A stretch of 64,000 nucleotides of DNA from Scalesia atractyloides (GCA_947069175.1 CAMTDV010000007.1:54889583-54953582); one strand, 5' to 3'; positions 10,816 to 23,643 are shown, counted from the first letter of the stretch. Translations and numbers: made by a program. The notes: a model not told the origin generated them from the letters alone.

Positions 10816-11869
10816 GTGGGACTAAGCCGGTTAGTTGGGTGGTGCATCCATATATTTCACCCAGACCCATATGTAGTTCATCTTGATTCATGATATTTAC
10901 AAACACGTGTATGAAAAGGATATACCAAACAATGACCTGTTATAAATAGCAAAAGAATGCATCTTGACCTATTAGTCAAGCATTCATTTAACAAAGAAAA
11001 AACATCAAGTTTTACACCCATGCAAAAAACACTTCAAAAACCTCTTTGACTTTGTGCAACTTCCTTCATCCACCACAAGCTCTGACCAGTTAACTAGAAT
11101 TCCTTTGCCACTGATCAAAACACATAAAATGTTTATCAGCTACCGTTTAGGATTAAAATAAAGCATAATCTAAAATTCTAGAAAATTTTAATGTATAAGT
11201 CATGGCAACTATAGTCAACATACAAAGCCATGTGTTACTCCTAAGAATCCCTAATAATATATGTGCGCCTAGGCCCTTGGGGTCAAATAGACGACGGGTT
11301 TAAAGTGACTTAATCATCTTTGCAATTAATTCTCAATATAATGAATCAAAAGACTATGTTCTAAGGCTAACTCAAGTTTCCTAACATTTATAAAAATGTA
11401 GAAAAACTGAAAAAACTATGAATAGATTCGCATACCAATACACTTACCTTCATTGATCCTCCTCATCCTCAGCGTCACCACAAAAGATGATATAAACACC
11501 CTTAAAGTACGCTCTACAAATTCTTCAATTTCACCTTGACGAACCATTGTAGTTTTATTTACCAACTAAAACATAAAGGTAAATAAAAGTTAGGTTATGG
11601 TTTAATACACGTTGTTGTTAAACGTATATAAATAGAATGTACAAAATATACTTACCATATGTTCTCTGTTACAAGTTACAAAACATACATAGCCAACATA
11701 ACACAATAACCGAACTCCCATCCATTAGGTTGTAGACGACACTAAATAGTTAATTGAACTTACAATTAATTAAATAAAATATAATAATAAACAAACTACA
11801 AAAAATGAATCAGAACTTACTTTAATTTTAGCCCACGTCATATTTTGTCCTATGGCATGTTTGAATAAT
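10816..11869 (-). other. CACTA interior, possible last exons of second gene
   Basis: No long frame. On the minus strand near 11,455-11,550 a short frame reads MVRQGEIEEFVERTLRVF, flanked on the 3' side by a GTAAGTG splice-donor-like site. It resembles in size and style the small last exons of plant Ulp1-like genes and could be a remaining exon of the gene at 13,990-16,242, cut off by the solo LTR. This is a guess from position; the rest of the stretch is non-coding. Confidence 0.3.
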
Positions 11870-11902
11870 GTTGTTGTCACAACCCTGGCTCGATAGCGAA
11901 TA

Positions 11903-11970
11903 TGAATCAGAACTCGCGACCTCTGACTCTGTTGCACACAACCCTACCAACTGGGCTGTGTGACTAACCC
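11903..11970 (-). other. tRNA-like cassette M1 (degenerate)
   Basis: On the minus strand this reads GGGTTAGTCACACAGCCCAG then TTGGTAGGG, a D-arm/A-box-like block, and ends in GCGAGTTCTGATTC, a damaged T-arm/B-box. The acceptor arms do not pair, so it is not a tRNA gene. Confidence 0.55.
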
Positions 11971-12066
11971 AAATAAACTAGATTTTAATTACATATATAT
12001 ACTTACTAGGTGGTGATCTGAATAAGTTTTTAAAAAGAGTTGGTTTAATTCGGAAATCAGAAACGT

Positions 12067-12140
12067 GTGAGACTCTAACCCGGGTATCTTCAATCGCAAT
12101 GCACACAGTCCACCACTGGACTGTGTGTCTAACCCGGTTT
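12067..12140 (-). other. tRNA-like cassette M2 (degenerate)
   Basis: Minus strand: CCGGGTTAGACACACAGTCC, CAGTGGTGG, a spacer, and ACCCGGGTTAGAGTCTC. The A-box- and B-box-like parts are at tRNA spacing but more worn than in the other cassettes. Confidence 0.45.
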
Positions 12141-12670
12141 AATCTATGATTTTAATTGTTCTTATAGACTATTACTACTTCATCTTCTTCATGTTTAATA
12201 CCAGAACACAATACCCGACTGATTAATCATCAAAAATTACATAACACGTTAGACCATGGAATGGTAGTAGCACAAGTGTTGGAATAAACAATATAAATGA
12301 ACGACACATGATACACCCCAAAACATGAATAAAAAGGGGAAGTTTGTAAGAGTTCACTCACAATGTGTGCGTTTCTTGAGTTGATAACAAATACGCACAA
12401 TTAAATATTCCAACCGACGAGAAAACTAACCTATTAATTCACGTAATAATTCGGTAAATATATTTCTTTTATTTGAAATCAATATTTTTATTTAATGCCT
12501 TTTATTAGGCTTTTTTAGACTATTTTTATAATATTTGTTACAAATTTAATGCTTAAAAAGTCTTATTTTTATATATATATTTAGGGATTTTTGGAGAGAA
12601 TAAAGAAAAGTTCATTTAAAAAAATATACCCCTTTTCAGGGGTTGAACCGGTCATATAAGCGATTTTTTT

Positions 12671-12752
12671 GGCAGCGTGTAAGAATCGAACTCGTGATCT
12701 CCCATATACGTGCACGCACGCAGCTCTACCAACTGAGCTACGTGTCTAACCT
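12671..12752 (-). other. tRNA-like cassette M3 (best A-box)
   Basis: Minus strand: GTTAGACACGTAGCTCAGTT then GGTAGAGC, a perfect-looking tRNA D-arm with A-box, followed about 35 bases later by ACGAGTTCGATTC, a B-box. The T stem has mismatches and the acceptor ends do not pair, so it is a tRNA-derived sequence, not a working tRNA. Confidence 0.65.
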
Positions 12753-12844
12753 GAAACAATATGGATTTTAGTTATATATATATATATATATATACTAACT
12801 AAACCAAACTATATTTTGATTTATTTCAGAAAGCGTGTGACATT

Positions 12845-12921
12845 GCATCGACCCGGCTCGAACTCGCGACCTCTGATTCGTGTTGCACACAGCCCTACCA
12901 ACTGGGCTGTGTGACTAACCC
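12845..12921 (-). other. tRNA-like cassette M4 (partner of M1)
   Basis: Minus strand: CGGGTTAGTCACACAGCCCA then GTTGGTAGGGC, and GCGAGTTCGAGCC as B-box. It is the less damaged sister of the copy at 11,903-11,970. Confidence 0.6.
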
Positions 12922-13255
12922 GAAATAAAATAGATTTTAATTACATATATATACTTACTAGGTGGTGATCTGAATAAGTTTTTAAAAAGAGTTGGTTTAA
13001 TTCGGAAACACAACACCAGAAACACCGACTGATTAATCATAAACTATTATAATTCAACATTGCTTAATAAATTGAACGATAAAAGAAAAGAGTTCAAGTG
13101 ATTATACCGATTCAAAAGTGAACTTGAATTCTCCGGTGGTATTTTTCCGGCGATTAAGGAAATTCCGGCGAAGTGATGATGGAAACCGAGAGTTCTTATG
13201 AGAGTTTTAGAGGGTGTTTGGAGGTATGGGCGAGTTCAACAATGATGCAAGGATG

Positions 13256-13265
13256 CTATTTATAG
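13256..13265 (-). promoter_or_regulatory. TATA box of the solo LTR
   Basis: CTATAAATAG on the minus strand, followed by a purine-rich leader. The equivalent place in LTR-2 carries CCTATAAATTC (about 49,748). Confidence 0.55.
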
Positions 13266-13549
13266 GTGAGTGCGGGTTTAATTCCGGAATTCGGTTTCAA
13301 CCGATTTTGGTTAATAAATTTGATTGCCATAGATGATTTGTAATTGATTTGAGTGATAATTGAGTTATAGGGCTTGATTGAAGGTCCGTTTCTTCGATTT
13401 AATTCAAAGAATAACAGAAATTGAATGAAGATTTAGATGTTACAAACGTTGATGTTGAGCGGTTAATTTGAACTGTTTAAGGGTTTGTTTCAGTATAAAA
13501 TTTATTTGTTTTCAGATCAATTCAAAAGTGTGTGTGTTGGTTCATTAAA

Positions 13550-13575
13550 GACCCGGGTTCGAAACCCGTGGTCAC
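13550..13575 (+). other. tRNA T-arm-like hairpin M5, opposite orientation
   Basis: ACCCGGGTTCGAAACCCGTG on the plus strand is a T-arm with a good B-box (GGTTCGAAACC). It lies near the other edge of the LTR and points opposite to the four cassettes above. No A-box is obvious upstream. Confidence 0.5.
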
Positions 13576-13989
13576 CTTTTATATTTATTTTTTGTTATTT
13601 TTAGTTTATTTATTAATATTATTATTAGTTTTTATTTATTATTTTTATTATTTAACCCTTTTGATTTATTTAATAATTAATATAACAAATTTGAACGGTT
13701 AACATAAATACGTAACGAAACTTCATACCATTTATTATTAAACGGAGCGTGTTTTAGAACCCGTTTTACAACGAATGTTATAGTTGTAACCTCGTAACAT
13801 GAATAATCATTATCATTTTTACCTTTACGTGAATCAAATATGTACCCCTTCCAAGATTTATATACCGGATGATGTTGAAGTATAATTAATACCCAGTGTT
13901 CCCCGTGTAAAATGGTCTGATTTAAGAAACACTTAACAAATAAAAACTAAAACAATATTCTAACATAACTAAAAGAAGGTTGAAGCATT

Positions 13990-16242
13990 AATATAAATGA
14001 TCTTGATATGAAACAAATAGAATACCCGGCTATATATGGTGCAATAAACCATTGTTTGTACCTTATGAAAAGAGATGACCTTTTTGATGCGTCAATCACA
14101 AAGTCACCATCATCTGAGACAAGTTCACCTTCAATATAACGGGGATGAAAATATGCAGCATTATTTAAACCCTCCTGTTCCCCAACTACATATAAATACC
14201 TGAAATAAAAGTAGAAAGAAATGTGATAAGATTAGTAACCTTTGGTTATATTGTAAAAAAACTACATAAAATATTTAAATAAAAGTTACCAGAACATACA
14301 TGTGAACCAATGCATAAAGCAAACATTTGCCCAACCGTTGACACATAGCTGTATAACCGCCTCAAATTCAACCGTCTCTTGAACACATTCCTCATACATC
14401 CCAAGTGGCGAACTAAAAACCATAGACAAGGCTTTTTCAGATTGAAGTGCCACTTTTTGCGCTAATCCATATATGTTGGAGGCCTGGACCTTGCCATTTC
14501 TAAAAGTTCTAATACTTTTGTTTTTTCTTTTGATACTTTTGTTTTTTTCTCTTGAAGGTTTAGAAGCAACAATAGGTTTGGTATGCTGACAGTCACGAAT
14601 GGGCTCGGTAGATTGATTAGCATGAACGGTCTTTGTAGATTGATTAGCAATAACGGGCTTGGTATGTTGAAAAGCATGAACAGGCTCATTAGGTTGATTA
14701 ACATTAACAGGCTCAGTAGGTTTATGAAAAGAAACATGCTCAGCCGTTGTATTCTCAAAAAATTGCTTATCAATGAAATACATCAATCAATAACAATGTT
14801 TTTAGTAAACAAACATAAATATAAACAAATACACACACATATATAAATAATGTGATTACCAATTGATTAAAAGTCTCATCATCTTGTAATGCATACGAGT
14901 ATATTTGATACTCGTTTCTTTCATTTGGAATCGCTTGTTGTTGGTCAGCAGATGTTGCCTCAAACTACAATGGCAAAGCATATTCTTTTTTTAATATCAA
15001 GCAATTAAAAAATAATAATATATATTAAACACAACCTGTTACCTATAAGGTGTACTTATAAATTGATGACACGGTTCTACAGTTTGAGGAGAATCTTCGT
15101 TCAAAATCTATACGTTATAAAAATATTAGTATACCAATAAATGAAATCAATATACGAATAGTATTTATATAATATATAACTTTATTCATTTAACGGGCCA
15201 TTGAATAAAACTTCCTTTTGTATCTTTCAAAAGTTCTATTTCACCATAAATACATGACTCTAGAAAAAGACAAGTCAATCCACAACCTTCTACAACCCTA
15301 TCTATTTGAACTTTGACGAAACCATCTATTATTGGGCATCCATGTACAAACCTATCATCAGTAGGATGAACACAGCCAATAGCTACAACCTTAAGAGCAC
15401 CTTGGTTGTCAAGATGCAGAAGTTCACATTTTTAGTAGAGTGTAAAAGGTAGCTTTTAGTATATATATCTAAAATAAATAAATAAACAATCTTTAATATT
15501 ATGTTAACAAGATTTCTGACGAACTACTGGCCGCAAGGCCCATGCCAGGACTACCAAGGATCTCCCCGGCCGTTGTCTCTACAGCCTTGCTCTTATTTTT
15601 CTTTGTGGAATAAGAGCCATCATCCTTCAGTTGTTTTGGTTTTTCTTTTTTATCATGTTCAAAAAATGTGACGATTAAAATTTTGATTGCCATAAATTTA
15701 TATAGTAATTATATAAATACTTACCAATAATTCAAGTAATCCTGCCAATTCACCATTGCTATAAGGTTTTCTCTAAATTCATATAGCTTTGTGACCGGAT
15801 TAAGACGTGCTTTACTTAGTGTATTCCTTATAGTTCTAGGATGTACAATAGCATCTAAATGTGGATAGCTTGAAACAAGCTGATTGCATCTACTTTCAAT
15901 GTGGACCTCCAGTCCAACAAAACCACATCTCCCTACACACGTGGGGTTAATGTTTTCTTTTGCGCTCTTCTTTGCTTTTCACTTATTTTCTTCAAAAAAT
16001 ATTATAATAAGTGTTAGTAAAATAATAACAAGTAAATAAATAAATAAATCACAAATTACCTTCCACTCTTCAGTCTCAACACTTGCAACGAAAGACTTCC
16101 ATGGTCCCCCGTCTAGATAATCGTAATCTTCAAAGGGAGTTTCGCCTTTCTCTTTAATGAGGTTTTTATTTTTATCTTTATTGTAATTTAAAAATAATGT
16201 ATGAATGTTAATAAGTTGCTCATCCTTCCCATCAACAAGCAC
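13990..16242 (-). pseudogene. Second CACTA gene: DUF8039-like protein with Ulp1-type C-terminal region, broken
   Basis: Exon-sized frames follow one another on the minus strand. A start at 16242 gives a 61-residue exon ending WKSFVASVETEEWK at a GTAATT donor (about 16,060). The next block (15,985-15,720) contains NLVSSYPHL-like text (QLVSSYPHLDAIVHPRTIRN) typical of plant En/Spm 'transposase_24' proteins. A lysine-rich linker follows (15,693-15,499). The block at 15,440-15,180 reads ALKVVAIGCVHPTDDRFVHG and GSFIQWP, which I recognise as DUF8039. A degenerate 10-residue repeat (variants of TEPVHANQS) fills 14,775-14,580. The last blocks (14,420-14,286 and 14,205-13,990) resemble the region before the catalytic core of Ulp1/C48 peptidases, but no His-Asp-Cys triad is visible; the solo LTR starts just beyond. 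Its role in CACTA transposition is not known to me. Confidence 0.6.
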
Positions 16243-17754
16243 CTACTAAATTTCTTCTCAATCAAAAGCAACCACTAATAATATGATGTTGTCTATTTTG
16301 TAATAAATTCAAGTTACAAATGAAACCGGTAATAAAGAAGTCGGATAAAAGTTTAGACATTAAAAATATTAGATTACTAAGTTTCTAAACTCTAAATACA
16401 CTGTGAATTGTTTGAGCTTAAAAACACTTTAGGTTTTAATAGTGGATATAGTAAAATATTTAAAACACTTGTGTTCATACACTTTGCAGCTACCTTTTGT
16501 GATGATATTCGGTTTTTAATAGCATGCTGAAGGGTTTACTTCAAAAAAAACTAATTAAATAAAAAAAATCAAAACTCAACTAAAAGTTAAATAATTCATT
16601 GGAGAAATCCATACCTTCACTCAGTAGAGTAAAAGAAAAGTTCTGGACTTTGCCCTGTAACAAATAATATAACCGTCCGATAGAACATTAAGAGATTAAG
16701 CAAGGAATCAAACAACAAGATTGAAATTAAACAAAATCATACTCATCCAGCAAGGAATCAAACAACAAGATTGAAATTAAACAAAATCATACTCATCAGC
16801 AAGGAAAACTTACGATGATTGCAGATGAGAGGTTGGAGATTATTGATAGATGATGATGTAGCGTTAATTTGGGGCGAGCATTGTAAAAGGAGAAGTGTTA
16901 ATTTGGGGAAGTAATTTTAGATAAAAACCTAATTCCCGCTTGATAAAAAATGTCCCCCACAAAACCCACATTATAATTTATTTAAAAAGCCCAACAATAA
17001 TTTGTTTCATTATGATTAAAAAAGCCCAACAATAACTTGTTTCATTATTGCTTTGGAAGTGGAATTGCTTTTTTTTATAAAACTTATAAAAAACCCCAAA
17101 TTGGAATTAAGTCACATTGGCCAGCGTTTTATTGAAGATTTATGGTCACTGCCATTTTCACCTAAACCTAAGATGTATACGTAAGATGTACTTTTCACCA
17201 CATGTTTATTTTAGAAACTTTAGTGGTGAATTATCTAAGATACTTTAATGGTGAATTAATGTTTTTTTATTGATTTAGTATTTTTGTTCATATGTTGTTT
17301 ATTATTTTTTTTATTTAGATAATTGATTATTAGTGAGTTAATATATATTAAACAGTTCAGGATTTATTAGTTTGGTTTGTCAATTATTATTATACATAAG
17401 AAAACTTAAACCTAACAACTTATTGAAGTAAATGCATAAGTACAGAAATTTAAGTAAATGCATAAATACGAAAATAATATTATAAGTTCATAAATTCATC
17501 AAAGAAAAACATAGTTGTAGACTAAAAACATGGAACATAACTCGTTTATCGACAAACATCTCTTCTTTGTGCTCAGATCGTAAGTATTCATCATTGTCTA
17601 TCCTGCAAAAAATAAACTTTTATTTATAACTTTAGTTTAGTTTAATTATTTATATAGATATAGGATATGTGTGTGTGTGTTATATATATATCAAACCTTT
17701 ACTTCTTGGTTTGGGTTGGTTTTTTATAGATATCCCGTCATCGTAGTCAGATCG
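16243..17754. other. CACTA interior between its two genes
   Basis: AT-rich, no convincing frame. The block at 16,820-17,130 has gene-5'-end texture on the minus strand (CCCAAATTAACGCTACATC). It could hold the promoter and leader of the gene at 13,990-16,242. A (GT)n/(TA)n tract lies at 17,668-17,692. Confidence 0.5.
16701..16799. repeat. Two-copy tandem repeat, 50-bp unit
   Basis: CAAGGAATCAAACAACAAGA starts at 16701 and again at 16751, and the whole 50-bp unit is repeated almost without change, so the duplication is recent. Confidence 0.95.
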
Positions 17755-20700
17755 TCATAAGTATGATGTACCAACGGTGATATAGTCGTTACCCTGTTGA
17801 ATACCGATAGAAAATGGTGGTAATTCGTCAAACTGGTTGTATTCTTCCTTGTCGTCAACATCATCAACACCAAGAATGCGTCGCTTACCTTGCAATACTA
17901 TATGGTATCTTGGATTGCACGGGTCTTTGACAAAAAATACTTGTGTGGCTTGGGTTGCGAGAATGAATGGTTCTGATTTATACACATTCGTTGTAAGGTC
18001 AACAAATGTAAAGCCATCTTCGTCAACTTTAACACCTGTGCGATTATTGACCCACTTACATCTAAACAAAGGTATTGTGAACGAGGAATACGATAACTCC
18101 CAAATTTCTTGTATGACACCGTAATATGATTCTTTGGAGATTATCATTTTCTCGCCCTTTGTACTTGCGTTGCACTTTTATCATCTTGGTTTTTAGTGTA
18201 AAATGTATAACCGTTAGTATCATACCCTTGGTAAGATATTACTCGAAAATCTAGCCGCATCCCCAGTTTCTCCACAGTTTTATAAAAATATGGTTCACCA
18301 TAAGTTTCCTCCACCTTTTTTTCAACCAATCACAAAACCCCTCGTTATGCTGCTTGGTATACTAATTATCTGACTTGCGCAAGTGTGTTGACCGTAGCAT
18401 ATTCTTGTGTTCATTAACATATGGAGCAATACATGTCATGTGTTGTAAAATTGTAAAATGAGCAATTTGTATCTCATCAGATGGTGGGGTGATTAATCTC
18501 TTACCAACTCCTCCAATGCATACAAGTCGACCTGAATGACATGATTTAGGAACACCAATGGTTTTAATGCCTTCCAAATACCCTGTAAATAAATCAAGTA
18601 TTACAATGTCATTTATGATTAACAAAACTCAATTATTTTATAAATGTTGTGATATCAATACCTGTGCAGAACTCAGTCGCCTCTTCAGATGTATACCCTT
18701 GAACAATGCTACCATCTGGTCGATTATTGTTTCTCACATAACCTTTTAACACACCCATATCTTTAAAAGGGATACATGTATCGTAGGAATACAGGACCAC
18801 AAGACTTTATCTCTTTTACGATATGAGATACTAGATGAACCACTATATCAAAAAAGGACGGTGGAACGTACATCTCTAGTTCACAAAGGGTAATATAAAT
18901 ATCCTTCTCCCAACTATCCAATACTTCGGGATCAATAACCTTTGAATGAAGCATGTTAAAAAAAAACAAATTTTTGTGATTGTATATCGGACTTCCTTAG
19001 GTAACAGCCCGCGAATTGCAATATGAATCATATGTGTCATCAAAACATGGCAATCATGAGACTTCATACCGAGCAATTTACATTCTTTCATTGACACCAG
19101 CCTTTTAATATTTGCTGACTAACTAGATGGAACTTTAATGTCGTGCAAACATTGACAAAACTTCCTTTTTTCTTCACGTGACATGGTATGACATACCGGT
19201 GGGAGATAAATACTCTTAGCTCTCTCAACAGGGGCAAGGTCTTTACGTATTCCCATTTCTTCCATGTCTTTACGAACATTAATCCCATCTTTAGTTTTTC
19301 AGGAATGTTTAACAATAGGCCTAACAAACTATCGCACACATTTTTCTCAATATGCATAACATCTAGGCAATGTCGAACTTCCAAACTTTTCCAGTAAGGC
19401 AAATCCCAAAAAAGTGACCACTTTTTCCAATTGTCTCTGATCTTGGTATGAGATCTTTTTCCTAGAATGGTATTCATATTTTCTACTCGTGAAAACGCAT
19501 CAAAACCTTTCCTAGCCCTTCCGAGCCCCTCATTTCCCCCAAACTCTTCTGTGAGTCTTCGATAACAGTGATCTCGTGGAAGAAATCGTCGGTGTCCCAT
19601 ATACACAGTTTTTTTTTGCAATGTTTTAATCTTATAGAGCTTGTTTCGTTTTCACACACAAGAAAAGCTAGTTTACCTTTTGTACAATATCCTAACAAAT
19701 TGGCGTATGCCTGGAAATCACTTATAGTGCAAAAGATCATGGCACGTAACTTAAAGTTCGTCTTTTCATAAGCATCGTACATGTCTACACCCGAGCTCCA
19801 TAGGGTTTTAAGGTCATCAATCAAAGGAAACAAATAAACACAATGTCATTACCAGGTTGTTTTGGACCCTGAATTAACAATGACATCATTGTGTATTTTC
19901 TTTTCATGCATAGCCATGGAGGAAGGTTGTAGATGCATAAAAGAACCGGCCAAGTACTATGATGACTACTCATGTTTCCGAACGGATTGACACCGTCTGA
20001 ACTAAAACCAAATCATATATTTCTAACCTCGTTTCCAAAATTGGGATAATCATAATCAAAGTTTCTCCACTAAGGTGAATCCCTACATGTCTTAACTTTC
20101 CATCATCCTTACGCTCTTCAGAATGCCAACCAACAACTTTGACTCTTTAGGATTAGCAAATAAACGCTTTAATCTCGGTATGATAGGGAAATACCACAAG
20201 AATTTAGTTGGAGGCCCGTTTTTCGTCACATCGTCGTAATAATCATTAGTTTCATTTTTACGTTCGTACCTCGATTCACCACATGTAACACACGTATGAG
20301 CTTTTTCGTACTGATTTCTATACAACATACAATCATTCGGATATGCATGTATTCTTTCTACCTCTAATTCCATTGGACACATCAATTTCTTAGCTTGGTA
20401 TACAGATACGGGTAGCTCGTTGTCTATGGGTAGTATGTCATGCAATAACTCCAATAGACATGTAAACTCTTATCGCTCCAACTGTAGTTTGTCTTTAAGT
20501 TAAAGAGTTTTAACACAACACTAAGCTTAGAAAATTTTGTGCAACCAACACATAACGGTTTTTCTTCGTCGGCAAATAATTGTTGTAGTTTTTCTAGATC
20601 ACTATCATCAGCATTAGTTTCCAAATCATTGAGCATTTCATTTAGATTATCATTGACCTCATTTATATTATCATAGTCGTCGTTTAAATTATCACCGTCA

Positions 20701-21018
20701 TCTCTAATATGAGGAGCTTTGTTCTCATCATTATAATTAGTGCCTAAATTTATCGAGGTTGTGCTACAATTAGCAAGTGACTCCCCGTGTTTTGACCAAC
20801 AAGTATGATTAAACATAAATCCATTTCTCAACAAATGATACTCGATATCTGTATATCCTTGAAGTCGGTAAAAATTTTACATTCCATACAAGGACACGAA
20901 ACAAGTTCGTTTCCTTTTTTCACACGACCTCTTGAGCAATCTTAAGAAAAAGTTTCATGTTGGTCACAAATCTTGGGTCAGTATGTCTAATTTCATACAT
21001 CCAATAGTTACGATCCAT
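17755..21018 (-). pseudogene. tnp2-type CACTA transposase, frameshifted
   Basis: Start at 21018: MDRNYWMYEIRHTDPRF, the transposase-associated N-terminal domain, then EYHLLRNGFMFNHTCWSKHG. A poorly conserved acidic linker (20,740-20,560) follows. The tnp2 core includes LYRNQYEKAHTCVTCGESRY (zinc-binding CxxC), FPIIPRLKRLFANP, DGVNPFGNMSS (about 19,995-19,965, with the first conserved Asp), LPPWLCMKRKYTMMSLLIQG, LKTLWSSGVDMYDAYEKTNF and LDVMHIEKNVCDSLLG. DUF4218 comes next (LMTHMIHIAIRGLLPKEVRY; ELEMYVPPSFFDIVVHLVSH), and DUF4216 ends the protein (YYGVIQEIWELSYSSFTIPL). Domain order and length fit a full autonomous transposase that cuts and pastes the element at its CACTA ends. It is broken by several shifts and stops, for example one missing base near 19,830 and a TGA about 24 codons after the start, so no full protein can be made. 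Confidence 0.93.
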
Positions 21019-22520
21019 CTGAAAAGAATTGATTTTTAATCATCGAATTTATAAGACTTATGAATTATACTAAATGCAACATTAATGACAACCAACAAAA
21101 TTGCAATGAAATTGATAGACAATTATACATTGCCACTACTAGGGGTGTTCTTCGGGTTTTGAGTTTTTCGGGTCAAGTTTTCAAAACTGAATATATAACC
21201 CGATAACCGACCCATTTTAGGTTCGGATTCTTCAGTGTTTGGGTTTAATGGTTTAGATTTTATCAAGTCGGGTTAGATCGGGTTTCGTGTTAAAAATGGG
21301 CTAAGAAAGGGTTGGTATTCTATTCATTTAAAAGGGTTTATTGGGCTATATTTGAGTTAATATTTTAGTTGGTTTCATAAAAAAAACCATTGATGTCACT
21401 AGTAAAAAAAGAACAAAAAATGTCCACATCGTGAAGACCAGATTAAAGATTGGTGATTTATGACATAGTTACAAAACAAATACAAAATTGGTGATTGTAA
21501 ACATCTTATATTGTAATCTAATTCCCACCTTTGTCATTTTTAATATTTAAGATTTATTATTACCTCTCAAATTTGAAAGCAATATATATAAACATATAAT
21601 GTAAGAGTTTTAAAATTTAAAAGAAATTATCTTGATCTGATATCAACAGGTTTAATAATGTCTTGTAGTTGATTTCACTCGATAGTTTTTATGTAATGTT
21701 AAAGAAAATATTATAAGATGTTCAAAATCATAATCACGTAGTCGATCAATCATGTCACCAAAAAAGAGGAAGGGATTTGAATATATACCATAAATGATAT
21801 GAGAATCGGACTCATCAAACTCATTTGTGATTATCCACGTATTGAAGAGCACTAGTTAATCAGTCGATAATGGTTTATTAGGATTTTTGGAGTAGAAGGG
21901 GAGAGGGAATTACATATGTTCATAGTTTAGTGTAATAACAAAATTAGCTCTGCTTTCTCATTAGTTTTTAACTGGGTTCGCCTTAATACCCAACATTGTT
22001 ACAAAATGAAAATCATAGAACTCAATGTTGCAACAAAAAAATGTTAGTAGCCAATGCTGTTATTTTGATAAAACTACGGGGATTGACGATTTAATTAACT
22101 CTATTAAATTAAAATAAGTATAATCATAAGTGTTACCTTGAAGTTTGAAGATCCACAGTGAAGGAAACTAGCAATGAAAAACTTGAGTATGTGTGGCTTT
22201 AATGAAGAATAAAGTTTAACTTGAATAGATTTGGCTTCAACTTGCTGAGAATATAAACTTTAGAATTTGCCTACGATTTTGTATTCTTATAAAATAAATA
22301 ATGATAGAACTTTTTTGTTAAAATTTTAAAAGCATTATCTTTGTTTTTGTTTAAAGATAAAAGGATTAGTATGATTTTTTTATTTAAAGTTAAAAGGATT
22401 AGTATGATTTATTAGTTTAAAGTATAAAAAATCGTTAATATAGTTAGGGCTAATATGATAGTTTACATAATATATAAAACTTTAATAATAAAATGAGAAA
22501 TATACCATGGTTCCATATAA
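21019..22520. other. CACTA interior upstream of transposase, with a small dispersed repeat
   Basis: This is the promoter side of the transposase gene. A stretch beginning AGGGGTGTTCTTCGGGTTTT (21,140-21,350, with repeated CGGGTT words) matches the style of a widespread plant repeat starting 'aggggtgttc', but no target duplication was seen. The rest is AT-rich and non-coding. TAAAA at 22521-22525 is the left target copy of the retrotransposon. Confidence 0.5.
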
Positions 22521-23156
22521 TAAAATATAACATCTACCAAGAAGGGTACCCATTTTGAAAAAAATTGAATCCGAACCGTTTGTAAACTAGTTCGAGCTGT
22601 TATAAATAAAATATATTATTTTTCACTCTACTCCGATTTTTATGAAACTTAGGTCATATCATAGAGAAAAATGCACTCATTCCAACGGTATGTTCGGATT
22701 ATTATAAAACGTTATACTTTTTAAGTTATACAAGAAAAACAAGTTAAGCAGCTGAATTAATTCTTTATATATATAAATATTATATAATAAAAAATTAAAA
22801 TAATATTTTTTGTGCGCCGCTAATTTTAAATAAATAAAAAAGAAGAATATTTTTTTAATATATAGGCAACATTTATATTCTAAATTAAATATTAATATCA
22901 TGCTTTTAAAAAGCAAATCACAACCCTATTTATTTTGTCATTCTAATATCTCTATATTCTCTCTAAAACCTTAGCCACCACCATCTTTCTCAAAGAAACC
23001 CTAGACACCACCATTGAAGCCTTGCAAGTTTTCCTAAACTACCAAGAAGGAGAGCAAGAACCCTAGACACCACCATATCTTATCACCTATTAAATAGATA
23101 TAAATAAAATATGCAATATATATATATATATATTTTTCTTTTTTATATGATTATTG

Positions 23157-23178
23157 ATATATATATATATATATATAG
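23157..23178. repeat. AT dinucleotide microsatellite
   Basis: (AT)n run in the 5' LTR; a longer matching run lies in the 3' LTR near 29,995-30,036. Confidence 0.9.
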
Positions 23179-23643
23179 AAAGGTCACAAAAATAGTTTAT
23201 AACATTTAAAAAAAAATATTATTAGTGGGACTAATTTGTCACATAAGCATTAGATATATTTACATATGAGATTTAATTACATAGTAATATTTATTTTAGG
23301 ACGAAAACCCCAAGTATTAGGTTGTAATATTTTTATATCTTTTTCCTTGTGTTATTTTATTTAAGTATTTTGGTGTTATAATATTTAGGGTGATTTTGTC
23401 TTTTGGTGTTTCTCTCTTTCATTATTCGTGCTGATTAGTTGGCTTTAACGGAACGCAAAACTGTGAGTAGATCTTACTTCTCCCTTTTTGTCACATTAAC
23501 TTTTTGGGGTGTTTTATATGTCATGTTTCATATTATTCGTATACTTTTTCAATAACATGCCAAGTTAAGTGTCATATGTGCTCCTATTTGTTTTATATGT
23601 TACATTACTTGCTATACGTGTTTACCGCTTTGTGTCATGCATT

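Larger units (their letters stand above)
11885..13010. repeat. Direct duplication of a 165-bp tRNA-like cassette within the solo LTR
   Basis: The segments 11,885-12,057 and 12,849-13,010 are near copies. Both run from a GGCTCGA..ACTCGCGACCTCTGA phrase through CTACCAACTGGGCTGTGTGA to AGAGTTGGTTTAATTCGGAAA. A second and a third, different cassette lie between them. Confidence 0.85.
11875..13782 (-). mobile_element. Solo LTR (LTR-2-related) inside the CACTA element, TSD GTTGT
   Basis: It begins TGTCACAACCC and ends CGAATGTTATA; GTTGT stands immediately on both sides (11870-11874 and 13783-13787), a 5-bp target duplication. From about 12,245 it matches the LTR at 48,204-50,303 (shared phrases such as GACACATGATACACCCCAAA and AATAAAAAGGGGAA). 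The TATA signal on the minus strand (CTATAAATAG, 13256-13265) gives the reading direction. The first 370 bp differ from the relative: a tRNA-like cassette has been duplicated there (11,885-12,057 repeats 12,849-13,010). No internal retrotransposon sequence remains, so it arose by LTR-LTR recombination. Confidence 0.88.

Noticed and set aside
17837..18124. 95-codon plus-strand frame
   Set aside because: Shadow of the DUF4216 part of the transposase on the other strand.
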